From assembly GCA_009702955.1 (NCBI GenBank), contig WLHA01000020.1, forward strand, positions 1 to 11,006: 11,006 bases of DNA, read 5' to 3'. This DNA comes from Actinomycetota bacterium (GTDB lineage: Bacteria; Actinomycetota; Acidimicrobiia; IMCC26256). The position numbers were made by a program, and so were the translations under genes. The notes below the pieces were generated by a model. The model had not been told where the DNA came from and made no database searches. It worked only from the letters and a program-made list of their open reading frames with translations. Positions 1 through 7,053 of the stretch are shown piece by piece (within the stretch, counting starts at the first letter, position 1; the number at the start of each line of letters is the position of its first letter).

Positions 1-275
1 ACCTCGCCGGTCGGTAGGTCAACATTGAGAGTTCCTCCCGGGCGAGGGCGCACTACACCGGTGACTTGAAGCACGAACTCAGACCTGATTCTTGAAGAGT
101 CTGCGCCCGCTGGTGTCGCTGGATCTATAACAATCTGAAGGATTCCAGAGGCATCGCGCAGATCGAGGAACACAACTCCTCCATGGTCACGGCGTGCCGC
201 GACCCATCCACAGACTGTGATTGTTGAGCCTGCATCACCCCCGCGTAGAGAGCCTGCATAGTGGGTCCGCATCAT
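1..275 (-). CDS. aspS: Aspartyl-tRNA synthetase, N-terminal fragment (3' part beyond window)
   Basis: Aspartate--tRNA ligase charges tRNA-Asp (or tRNA-Asp/Asn in non-discriminating forms) in the cytoplasm. Only about 91 codons are inside the window. The visible protein begins MMRTHYAGSLR and continues through CGWVAARRDHGGVVFLDLRD, the characteristic start of the N-terminal OB-fold anticodon-binding domain of bacterial AspRS; the class II catalytic domain lies outside. The first ATG (275-273) overlaps the hisS stop codon in an ATGA arrangement. A second in-frame ATG follows immediately at 272-270, so the true start could be either; most family members begin MRTH, which favours the second. An AGGAG ribosome binding site at 284-288 serves both. 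Close linkage to hisS suggests one transcript and translational coupling. Identity is secure; whether it is discriminating cannot be judged from this part. Confidence 0.95.
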   Translation of the reverse strand, partial: MMRTHYAGSLRGGDAGSTITVCGWVAARRDHGGVVFLDLRDASGILQIVIDPATPAGADSSRIRSEFVLQVTGVVRPRPGGTLNVDLPTGE

Positions 276-1555
276 TGGTAGTTCTCCTCAAAAGATTCAC
301 GAATCCACGCCACCAATTGGTCGCGTCTTACTTCAATTTGCTCGCCGGTCTCTAGATCTTTTACGACAACAGAATCACGCTCTACCTCTGCTTTGCCGAT
401 CATCACTCCATACCTCGCACCGCAGCGGTCAGCAGCCTTCCACTGGGCCTTCAGGCTGCGCCCACCGTATGCACGCTCCGTGGAGATGCCAGCTTCTCGC
501 AGACCAGACGTGACTGTGAGTAGTAGCAGTTCGTCGGTACCAGATAGGCCGTCGATAACAAAGACGCTTGGGGCGTTGCCCTTCGAAGTGGAGATAACTT
601 CCTCTGCATCGAGAGCGAGGAGCAGGCGCTCTACGCCGATGCCGAACCCGATTCCAGGAGTTGGCGGCCCGCCCATAGCCTCGGCGAGACCGTCGTACCT
701 GCCACCACCTCCTACAGCATTCTGTGCCGCATCGAGCGCAGTGCTCTGAAACTCAAATGTGGTGCGTGTGTAGTAATCGAACCCTCGAACCAGTCGTCCA
801 TCTACCTCAAACTCAATTCCGAGCGCGTTCAGCCCGGCCTTTACTGCCTCAAAGTGGGCGCTCGCATCTGGAGACAAGTGATTCGAGATGAGCGGAGCAC
901 TCTCAATTGCTGACTGCCACTCAGGGTTTCGCGAATCAAGCACTCGCAATGGGTTCGCCTCGACGCGCTCGACAAACTCTGGCCCAAGTTCATTAGAGCT
1001 GGTGAGTAGGTGCGACCTCAGAGCCTCTACGTATGCTCCCCTGCCTTCAGGGTCCCCCATTGAGTTGATGATGAGGCGCAGATCTCGCAAGCCCAGATCG
1101 CGATAGAAACCGGCCGCTAAAGCGATCACCTCAATATCTATCGCTGGATCATCTAAGCCGAGTACCTCAACACCTAGTTGCCAATGCTGACGGTAGCGGC
1201 CCTTCTGAGGGCGCTCATAGCGAAAGTTTGGGGCGAAGTACCAAACCTTCCAAGGAGGAAGCGGACGGTGCTGAACATAAGCACGCACAACCGAGGCGGT
1301 CCCCTCGGGTCGGAGGGCAAGGTGACGATCCCCCTTGTCGCGGAATTCGTACATCTCCTTACTGACAACATCGGTGTGCTCGCCTACACGATGGAATACC
1401 TCGATGTGCTCAAAGAGAGGGGTTTGAATCAGCCCAAAGCCAAAGATCCCAGCGCGTCTTGCAAAGCGCGTAACAACACCTGCCCATCTCCCCGACTCTG
1501 GGGGAAGGACATCATGGACCCCAATAGGGGCGCGAAATGCTGGATCCGACGACAC
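272..1555 (-). CDS. hisS: Histidyl-tRNA synthetase
   Basis: Class II aminoacyl-tRNA synthetase that charges tRNA-His; a cytoplasmic homodimer in known members. The 427 aa length is normal for a bacterial HisRS. Visible elements in order: IGVHD near residue 11; the LRPEGT loop at 81-86, whose Glu84 matches the histidine-amino-binding Glu; motif 2 FRYERPQKGRYRQ at 111-123; Gln126 and Glu130, which line the histidine pocket; the HisA motif VRGFDYYTR at 256-264 with Arg257; motif 3 GIGFGIGVERLL at 301-312; and a C-terminal anticodon-binding domain from about 330. Motif 2 reads RQHWQ where RQFHQ is common. The start is GTG; the frame is open back to the rel stop codon with no ATG, GTG or TTG further upstream, so GTG at 1555 is the only usual start. 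No Shine-Dalgarno sequence precedes it, but TAGCAT lies 7 nt upstream. Its stop overlaps the aspS start by 4 bases. Confidence 0.96.
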   Translation of the reverse strand: MSSDPAFRAPIGVHDVLPPESGRWAGVVTRFARRAGIFGFGLIQTPLFEHIEVFHRVGEHTDVVSKEMYEFRDKGDRHLALRPEGTASVVRAYVQHRPLPPWKVWYFAPNFRYERPQKGRYRQHWQLGVEVLGLDDPAIDIEVIALAAGFYRDLGLRDLRLIINSMGDPEGRGAYVEALRSHLLTSSNELGPEFVERVEANPLRVLDSRNPEWQSAIESAPLISNHLSPDASAHFEAVKAGLNALGIEFEVDGRLVRGFDYYTRTTFEFQSTALDAAQNAVGGGGRYDGLAEAMGGPPTPGIGFGIGVERLLLALDAEEVISTSKGNAPSVFVIDGLSGTDELLLLTVTSGLREAGISTERAYGGRSLKAQWKAADRCGARYGVMIGKAEVERDSVVVKDLETGEQIEVRRDQLVAWIRESFEENYQ

Positions 1556-1562
1556 GGAGGTG

Positions 1563-1568
1563 ATGCTA
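1563..1568 (-). promoter_or_regulatory. Possible -10 element for leaderless hisS transcript
   Basis: On the minus strand TAGCAT fits the actinobacterial -10 consensus TANNNT and ends 7 nt before the GTG start of hisS, the spacing expected if transcription begins at or next to the start codon. The 66-bp rel-hisS gap has no Shine-Dalgarno sequence (the bases before GTG read CACCTCC), which makes a leaderless message attractive. No good -35 hexamer is seen 16-18 bp upstream, and a TANNNT hexamer occurs often by chance, so this is tentative. Confidence 0.3.
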
Positions 1569-1621
1569 CCGGCGGGCGCTTGCTCAGATAGGCCTGTAAC
1601 GCCACGAAACTCAAAAGCCGC

Positions 1622-3865
1622 TTACGAGGTTGATGTACCCGGCAGGACTCTCTGCGCCTCATATACGGATCTAACCCGTTTTACAGCGGCAACGATGGAG
1701 TCGAGATGGCCCGGGTCTGCAAGCTCGAAGTCGAACCTAAGGCGGGCAACCCTGTCGGGTGATGTCTGGCTGCTACTCGCGACGATCCCCACATGATGCT
1801 CCGAGAGCGTATGGGCGATATCCCTAAGCAGACCCGAGCGATCGAGCGCCTCTATCTCTAGCGAGACAACGTAGGTTCCAACGGCGTCATGATCCCACTC
1901 AACCTCAATGACGCGCTCCGTAACCGTTGCGAGCCCACTTGCGTTGGCACAGTCGGTTCGATGCACAGATACACCGCGCCCCCGGGTCAGGAAACCCATT
2001 ATCTCGTCCCCTGGAACCGGCGTGCAGCATCGCGAGAGCCTCACCATTACATCATCGAGCCCCTCGGCATGAACACCTACTGTGCGCCTGCGCTGTGAAC
2101 TTCGCTGAGGTTTGCGCGCGGTTACAGGGAGTTGCTCCTCGCCCTCACTCAAGTGTTTCTGAATGTGGTGGGCTACCGCTTGAGCCGAGAGATGCCCCTC
2201 GCCTATGGATACGTAGAGCGCATCGACTCCATCAACGCCCATTGCCTCTGCGACCTCGAGCAAGGCATCAGAGTTAGCTAACCGTTGAACAGGCAGCCCC
2301 TCTTTCCTCAACTCGTCAACGAGGGAGTCTCTTCCGTTATCTATTGCATCGGAGCGTCGCTCGCGAGAGAACCACTGCTTAATTTTTGATACGGCACGCG
2401 GTGAGTGCGCAAACTCAAGCCAATCTCGGCTCGGGCCAGCGGTCTCGACCTTGCTCGTAAATATCTCTATCGCGTCACCAGACGAGAGAACCGAGTCGAC
2501 TGCAACCAACCGACCATTAACCCTTGCACCGATGCAATGATGCCCAACCTCTGTATGAATTGCATATGCAAAATCGATACAGGTTGAACCGGTTGGAAGC
2601 GTGATAACTCTTCCCTTCGGTGTAAATACGAAGACCTCATCTTGGTCAAGGTCAACCTTTAGCGTCTGCATGAACTCAGCTGGGTCCTCAGACTCCTCCT
2701 GGGTATCAACTATTCGCTGAAGCCAAACAAGGTCATCTGTAGAGCCGCTTCCAGGTTGATCTTTGTAGGACCAGTGCGCAGCGATCCCGTACTCGGCGCG
2801 TCGATGCATCTCGCGGGTCCGAATCTGGACCTCGACTGGCTTCCCCTCAGGGCCCACCACCGTGGTGTGAAGCGATTGGTAGAGGTTGAATTTCGGCATT
2901 GCTATGTAATCTTTGAAGCGCCCGGTAACTGGCCGCCAAACGGCGTGGATAGTACCGAGAGCGCCGTAACAATCCTTAACTGACTCGACGACGACACGAA
3001 CTCCTACAAGGTCAAATACCTCATCGAAGTCCTTGCCCTTCACCACCATCTTCTCGTAGATCGACCAGTAGTGCTTAGGCCGTCCCTGCACCTCGGCCTC
3101 GATGTTTAACTCTTCTAGGCGTCTGCGCAACTCGGAGAGAACGAAGTCAAGGTAGGAATCGCGCTCTGGTGCCTGGGTAGCGACTAGCTGCTCGATCTCG
3201 GCATACCGTTTTGGGTGCAGTACAGCGAACGATAGATCTTCGAGCTGCCACTTAACATCTCCGATTCCCATGCGGTGAGCGAGCGGAGCATAAATATCAA
3301 GGGTCTCCCGAGCTATTCGCAACTGTTTTGCCTCAGGCAGGGAGGCAATGGTGCGCATGTTGTGGAGACGATCAGCAAGTTTAATCAACAGAACTCGAAC
3401 GTCTTTAGACATTGCAACGAGCATTTTGCGAAGCGTCGCTGCCTGCTGCGCTACTCGCGAATCAAACTTGATGCGGTCTAGTTTCGTTACGCCGTCGACC
3501 ATCGCTGCAACCTCAGCACCGAATCGGCGCTCGATCTCTTCGCGTGTTACGTGCGTGTCTTCAACTGCGTCATGCAGTAGAGCTGCCGAGATCGTCGCCG
3601 CATCAAGACCAAGCTCCGCGACAATTGTGGCAACACCAATTGGGTGCGAGATGTAGGGTTCGCCCGAGCGGCGCACCTGCGTCTCGTGCGCCTCGCGAGC
3701 GGTCTCAAACGCAAGTTCTATGAGCTCGGTTGAGGCTTTAGGGTGCCGACTTCGATAAGCGTGAAGAAGTGGGGCGATCTCTGAGTCAACAAGATGCCTG
3801 CGCCAAGGCAGGCGAGACCGATCCATCACCTCGGTCTCGCTTCTGGAGGGCTCTTTAGGACTCAA
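1622..3865 (-). CDS. rel: Bifunctional (p)ppGpp synthetase/hydrolase, long RelA/SpoT homologue
   Basis: Makes (p)ppGpp from ATP and GTP or GDP when amino acids run short, and hydrolyses it; acts at the ribosome. The 747 aa show the full long-RSH layout. The HD hydrolase domain, about 50-200, has His74, HD at 98-99, ED at 102-103 and the DRLHNM segment ending at 170. The synthetase domain, about 250-370, has RPKHYWSIYEKM at 262-273 and RFKDY at 316-320. The RXKD form of that motif marks bifunctional enzymes rather than EXDD monofunctional RelA. TGS is about 408-470, a helical region follows, then a conserved-cysteine/RIS region with CCTPVPGD at 613-620 and Cys639, and ACT about 664-740. Hydrolase and synthetase residues look intact, so both activities are inferred. 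The start is uncertain: the long frame begins with TTG; GTG (3829) and ATG (3826) lie 12-13 codons in, and the ATG form begins MDRSRLPWRR. No strong ribosome binding site decides. It is the only RSH gene in the window. Confidence 0.94.
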   Translation of the reverse strand: MSPKEPSRSETEVMDRSRLPWRRHLVDSEIAPLLHAYRSRHPKASTELIELAFETAREAHETQVRRSGEPYISHPIGVATIVAELGLDAATISAALLHDAVEDTHVTREEIERRFGAEVAAMVDGVTKLDRIKFDSRVAQQAATLRKMLVAMSKDVRVLLIKLADRLHNMRTIASLPEAKQLRIARETLDIYAPLAHRMGIGDVKWQLEDLSFAVLHPKRYAEIEQLVATQAPERDSYLDFVLSELRRRLEELNIEAEVQGRPKHYWSIYEKMVVKGKDFDEVFDLVGVRVVVESVKDCYGALGTIHAVWRPVTGRFKDYIAMPKFNLYQSLHTTVVGPEGKPVEVQIRTREMHRRAEYGIAAHWSYKDQPGSGSTDDLVWLQRIVDTQEESEDPAEFMQTLKVDLDQDEVFVFTPKGRVITLPTGSTCIDFAYAIHTEVGHHCIGARVNGRLVAVDSVLSSGDAIEIFTSKVETAGPSRDWLEFAHSPRAVSKIKQWFSRERRSDAIDNGRDSLVDELRKEGLPVQRLANSDALLEVAEAMGVDGVDALYVSIGEGHLSAQAVAHHIQKHLSEGEEQLPVTARKPQRSSQRRRTVGVHAEGLDDVMVRLSRCCTPVPGDEIMGFLTRGRGVSVHRTDCANASGLATVTERVIEVEWDHDAVGTYVVSLEIEALDRSGLLRDIAHTLSEHHVGIVASSSQTSPDRVARLRFDFELADPGHLDSIVAAVKRVRSVYEAQRVLPGTSTS

Positions 3866-3968
3866 GCCCCTACATCATCGCACGCAGGCGACTCCCTGAC
3901 AGCCTCGTCATTAACCGACTCAACAATTAATTGGCGCTAGCGGGGAGTCTGTTATCTAGAAATGGCGT
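3866..3968. other. secF-rel intergenic gap with small dyads
   Basis: This 103-bp gap separates secF from rel. It contains an 8-bp palindrome CGCTAGCG (3935-3942), an AATTAATT palindrome (3925-3932), and a 7-bp inverted repeat GACTCCC (3890-3896) / GGGAGTC (3943-3949) with a 46-bp loop. No U-rich terminator and no clear promoter pair is visible. It is the likely place for the rel promoter, but I cannot assign one. Confidence 0.3.
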
Positions 3969-5048
3969 TTATCGCCGCTTCTGGCCCTTGGCGCGACGAG
4001 GCTTTGGAGCCACTATCGCAGCAGGCACGGAGTCGAGACTCACGTCCCCGGAGGACGAGGCTGCAACGCGCACACTGCGTCGCTCCGCACGCCCTGCGAT
4101 CATGCGGTTTCGAGGCTCCCGCTCTTTCCACCACGCCAAGATCGGAGTAGCAACGAAGATTGAGGAGTAGGCCCCACTCATAAGCCCTACGAAGAGTGCA
4201 AGACCGAAGTCGCGAAGACTTAGAGCCCCCATGATCCAGACCCCGACAACGAGCAGTGAAGCAACTGGGAGTAGCGCTACAAATGAAGTGTTGATCGAGC
4301 GCATCAAAACCTGGTTGAGCGAGCGGTTCGCCATATCGGTATATGACTCGCCGCTCGTTGATCCAAGTGAGCTCTCGTTCTCTTTAATCTTGTCGAACAC
4401 AACAACCGTGTCGTAGAGCGAGAAACCCAGAATGGTCAGGAAGGCAACCACCGTCGCAGGTGTCACCTCGAAGCCAGTAATTGCATAAATACCGACAGTA
4501 ATCAGAATGTCATGGACCACCGCCAAGATCGCTGCAATCGACATCTTGAACTCAAATCGAATCGCTAGGTAAAGCGCAATGACAACGAAGAAGATAAGCA
4601 GAGCTCTCCATGCCTTCGAGCTCACCTGATCTCCCCAAGTCGCGCTCACATCGGAGATACTGACTGTGGTGGCAGACACCTCTGCATACCCAGCAATTGC
4701 GGCGCGGACCTTCTCCTGCTCCGAGGCAGTCAGATCTTTAGTCTGAACCCTCAAGGTAGTTCCGCCGACAATCACTATCTTCGCGTCGGGTATGCCAGCC
4801 TCGACGAGCACCGCGCGCACCCCAGACGCACTTGGGTTAGCGCCCTGGGCGGTGACTTGGAACGCTGTCCCTCCGGTGAAGTCAATCCCGAAATTAAGCC
4901 CCCCTCTGATCCCAAAAGCTGCAAGACCGATAGCAAGGAAAAGCCCAGAGACTAAGGCCCATCTCCAGATTCGGTGCAAGAAATCAAACTCTGTATTTTC
5001 ATGGTACAGATCTGCGAGGGTGTGTCGTCTTCCGTCCGAGTGAGGCAT
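3969..5048 (-). CDS. secF: Protein translocase subunit SecF
   Basis: RND-type inner-membrane partner of SecD that uses the proton gradient to help SecYEG-exported proteins leave the channel. At 359 aa it is a usual single SecF, not a SecDF fusion. A short cytoplasmic N-terminus leads to TM1 at about 29-48, then the family motif GGLNFGIDFTGG at 49-60, a periplasmic (extracytoplasmic) domain to about 145, and five further hydrophobic segments between about 149 and 305. TM4 carries GFSLYDTVVVFDKIKEN (208-223); Asp213 sits at the position of the functionally important E. coli SecF Asp213. The C-terminal tail from about 308 is rich in Arg and Lys and ends KGQKRR, as expected for a cytoplasmic tail. 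The ATG start shares one base with the secD TAA stop (TAATG), indicating translational coupling; no strong separate ribosome binding site is seen. Confidence 0.96.
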   Translation of the reverse strand: MPHSDGRRHTLADLYHENTEFDFLHRIWRWALVSGLFLAIGLAAFGIRGGLNFGIDFTGGTAFQVTAQGANPSASGVRAVLVEAGIPDAKIVIVGGTTLRVQTKDLTASEQEKVRAAIAGYAEVSATTVSISDVSATWGDQVSSKAWRALLIFFVVIALYLAIRFEFKMSIAAILAVVHDILITVGIYAITGFEVTPATVVAFLTILGFSLYDTVVVFDKIKENESSLGSTSGESYTDMANRSLNQVLMRSINTSFVALLPVASLLVVGVWIMGALSLRDFGLALFVGLMSGAYSSIFVATPILAWWKEREPRNRMIAGRAERRSVRVAASSSGDVSLDSVPAAIVAPKPRRAKGQKRR

Positions 5049-6511
5049 TAGGCCACCAAGTCCCTTGAATCAAGTCCGGCACCAATGCCGACACCCTTCA
5101 TCGTCACCAACTTCTTTCGTCTTGCCATTAGAGAGACCAAAGGATGCATCACGAAGTAGGAGAGGATGAGGTCGAGGACAGTTGAGAGCCCCAGGAAGAA
5201 TGCGAATCCTCGCACTGATCCAATTGCTAGGAGATAAAGAACAACCGCACCGATTAGAGAGACGAGGTCTGCGGCAACAATGGTCCTGAAGGATTTATTG
5301 AAGCCTCGATCTACCGATGATCTAACTGTCTTGCCAGAGCGAACTTCATCTTTAAGGCGCTCGAAATATACGACATATGAGTCGACGGTGACTCCCACGG
5401 AGACGATAAGACCAGTTACTCCGGCGAGCGTGAGTGTGAGCCCGATTGTAAATCCGAGCCAAGACACGAGTGTCCAGACGGCCATGCCGGTCATACCGAG
5501 TCCGAGCCAGACGACTAGACCGAGAACCCTGTAGAAAAGCAACATGTAGAGACCGACTAGAAGTAGACCGATCATCCCGGCGACCAAACCTGCATGTAGC
5601 TGGTCTTTACCGAGGGTCGGCGAGACGCTATCCACTGTCTCCTGTTTTAGCTGGACAGGAAGCGCACCGAAGCGCAGTACGAGTGCTAGCTCCTTGGCCT
5701 CAGCCTGAGTAAACGAGCCTGAGATACGAACCGGGTTTCCGGCGGTAATTCCTTCATTGATCACGGGGGCAGACTGCACAACTCCGTCTAGAGCAATAGC
5801 GACCTGCTTACCGATATTCGGGTCGGCGACTTTCGTTACGAAGTCAACCCCTCCCTGCGAAGTGAACTTCACAGTTACGCCCCATGAGCCATTCTCGAAC
5901 GCAGCATTTGCCGTGGAGACTGCCTCGCCAGTGAGGAGTGTTGGGCCAAGCTCGTATCGCACAGGGTTTCCCTTGCCCGTCTTACGCCCTGGAAGGATGA
6001 CAATTGCTCCAGCTTTATCCTCCTCTGGGGTTGTCGAGGGGATCTCATTCAGCGCTGCAGTAGTCGTTGTAACTGCTCCGCTAGTACCTGTTGCGCCACT
6101 CGCTCCACTTGCCCCGGCAGGGGTCGTCGTGGTCGAGGGCGTGTAACCAAGAGGGGGAACGTTCTGGAGAACAGTTCGGAAACGCAGCTCCGCAGTCTTA
6201 CCAACCAAGCGCTGAGCTTTCTCGCGGTCGCGAACTCCCGGGAGGTCGACGATAATTAAACTGCCCTGCCTGCTGATCTCCGGCTCAGCAACTCCAAGAG
6301 AGTCAACGCGGCTTCGAATGATGTCGACTGCCTTATCGATCGCATCGGGCTTTGGATTGCCGATCGGGGCGAGCACTACGGAGATGCCGCCCTGAAGGTC
6401 CAACCCAAGGACGGGTCGGTGGTCTGTTGCAAAGAGAGTGGCGGAGAATGAGCCGACCACAATCACGATTGAGACGACTAAGAACCATACGGCCTTACGT
6501 ACGGTCATCAC
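5048..6511 (-). CDS. secD: Protein translocase subunit SecD
   Basis: Membrane component of the SecDF complex that assists late steps of Sec export. The 487 aa contain TM1 at about 8-28, the signature LGLDLQGG at 35-42, a DP-type repeat domain with IIRSRVDSLGVAEPEI at 64-79, a low-complexity insert at about 124-163, the second part of the large extracytoplasmic domain (including IALDGVVQSAPVI at 239-251), then a block of transmembrane helices at about 305-460. TM4 has GVTVDSYVVYFERLKDE (373-389), with Asp377 in the place of the conserved proton-relay Asp. The insert is a Thr/Gly/Ser/Ala tract with two TTTT runs and GASGASGATG, of the kind seen in actinobacterial SecD. GTG at 6511 overlaps the yajC stop as GTGA; an ATG follows directly (6508-6506), and either could be used. 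Confidence 0.96.
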   Translation of the reverse strand: MMTVRKAVWFLVVSIVIVVGSFSATLFATDHRPVLGLDLQGGISVVLAPIGNPKPDAIDKAVDIIRSRVDSLGVAEPEISRQGSLIIVDLPGVRDREKAQRLVGKTAELRFRTVLQNVPPLGYTPSTTTTPAGASGASGATGTSGAVTTTTAALNEIPSTTPEEDKAGAIVILPGRKTGKGNPVRYELGPTLLTGEAVSTANAAFENGSWGVTVKFTSQGGVDFVTKVADPNIGKQVAIALDGVVQSAPVINEGITAGNPVRISGSFTQAEAKELALVLRFGALPVQLKQETVDSVSPTLGKDQLHAGLVAGMIGLLLVGLYMLLFYRVLGLVVWLGLGMTGMAVWTLVSWLGFTIGLTLTLAGVTGLIVSVGVTVDSYVVYFERLKDEVRSGKTVRSSVDRGFNKSFRTIVAADLVSLIGAVVLYLLAIGSVRGFAFFLGLSTVLDLILSYFVMHPLVSLMARRKKLVTMKGVGIGAGLDSRDLVA

Positions 6512-6840
6512 TTCTCTAGCTCATCCTTCGTTGGCGCATTAAGCGCTTGTGTCTCATCGTTCTCTCCTACACCGGGAAGCACGACGTGCATCGTGGCATG
6601 GCGAGCGTTGATCGCACCGCGGGCAATGGTAATGACCACGCCGGGGGCAATCTCTAGCCCGACCAAATCGGTATCGAGAGAAGCAATCACACCGTGGATG
6701 CCACCTGCAGTAACTACAGCGTCTCCGACCTCAATGGCGGCAACAATCGCGCGTCGCGCGGCCACCTGGCGCCGCTGCGGGCGCACAAGAAGGAAGTAGA
6801 AGCCAACGATGAGTAATCCAAAATATCCAAAAACCAACAC
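6508..6840 (-). CDS. yajC: YajC family preprotein translocase subunit
   Basis: Small single-span membrane protein that co-purifies with SecDF and is usually encoded directly before secD. Its exact biochemical role is not settled. The 110 aa show one hydrophobic segment at about 3-19 followed at once by VRPQRRQ, the hallmark of the family, and then the conserved small domain with GDAVVTAGGIHGVI at about 39-52. The start is GTG at 6840. A GAAGGA ribosome binding site at 6850-6855 (AGGA with a 9-nt spacer) supports this start. The stop overlaps the secD start by 4 bases. A 213-bp gap upstream suggests that yajC-secD-secF begins a new transcript. Confidence 0.93.
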   Translation of the reverse strand: MLVFGYFGLLIVGFYFLLVRPQRRQVAARRAIVAAIEVGDAVVTAGGIHGVIASLDTDLVGLEIAPGVVITIARGAINARHATMHVVLPGVGENDETQALNAPTKDELEK

Positions 6841-7053
6841 GCTTAGTTTTCCTTCGCCTCCCCCACCACTTTGGCAGGCTCTAGGCGCCGTGACCCTAGC
6901 GCGCAGACCTGCTCTATACAGCGCGCTGAGGTTTATCTCCCAAAATGGCGCACCCTTCTCTCGGGTAGCTCGCCATATCCTTTTGGCTCAACTTCTAGGG
7001 ATTTCAGAGACATTCTCAACGCCAGCAGTGTGGCTCCTGAGGCGCCTCGCGAC
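6841..7053. other. ruvB-yajC intergenic gap with dyads, no convincing gene
   Basis: The 213-bp interval contains no gene I can support. It contains a 10-bp palindrome GAGGCGCCTC (7039-7048) inside an imperfect 15-bp dyad (7032-7046) just past the ruvB stop, a 10-bp palindrome CAGCGCGCTG (6919-6928), an imperfect dyad GCAG-AC-CTGC (6903-6912), and two direct copies of AGCGCGC (6898-6904 and 6920-6926) 22 bp apart. It probably holds the end of the ruv transcript and the control region of yajC-secD-secF. No U-tract terminator is seen. Confidence 0.4.
6893..6898 (-). promoter_or_regulatory. Possible -10 element upstream of yajC
   Basis: TAGGGT on the minus strand fits TANNNT and would start a transcript with a 5' leader of roughly 45 nt before the yajC GTG and its GAAGGA ribosome binding site. 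It abuts one of two AGCGCGC direct repeats. No good -35 is visible, so the assignment is weak. Confidence 0.25.

Noticed and set aside
1178..1591. 137-codon plus-strand open frame opposite hisS.
   Set aside because: It is a shadow of the conserved HisRS catalytic region, with no ribosome binding site or family likeness.
1556..1624. rel and hisS lie in the same reading frame with no stop after the rel TAA, suggesting a read-through fusion.
   Set aside because: Twenty-two stop-free codons are likely by chance, both proteins are complete at family length, and no readthrough signal is visible.
5757..6146. 129-codon plus-strand open frame opposite secD.
   Set aside because: It is antisense to clearly conserved secD codons, including the low-complexity insert, and its translation resembles no family I know.
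6933..7013. Small minus-strand frame of 26 codons (MSLKSLEVEP...) in the ruvB-yajC gap.
   Set aside because: It has only a weak GAG before the ATG, no recognisable family, and a length easily reached by chance.
7039..7048. GAGGCGCCTC palindrome after ruvB as an intrinsic terminator.
   Set aside because: A palindrome without a loop leaves only about three base pairs of hairpin stem, and no U-run follows.
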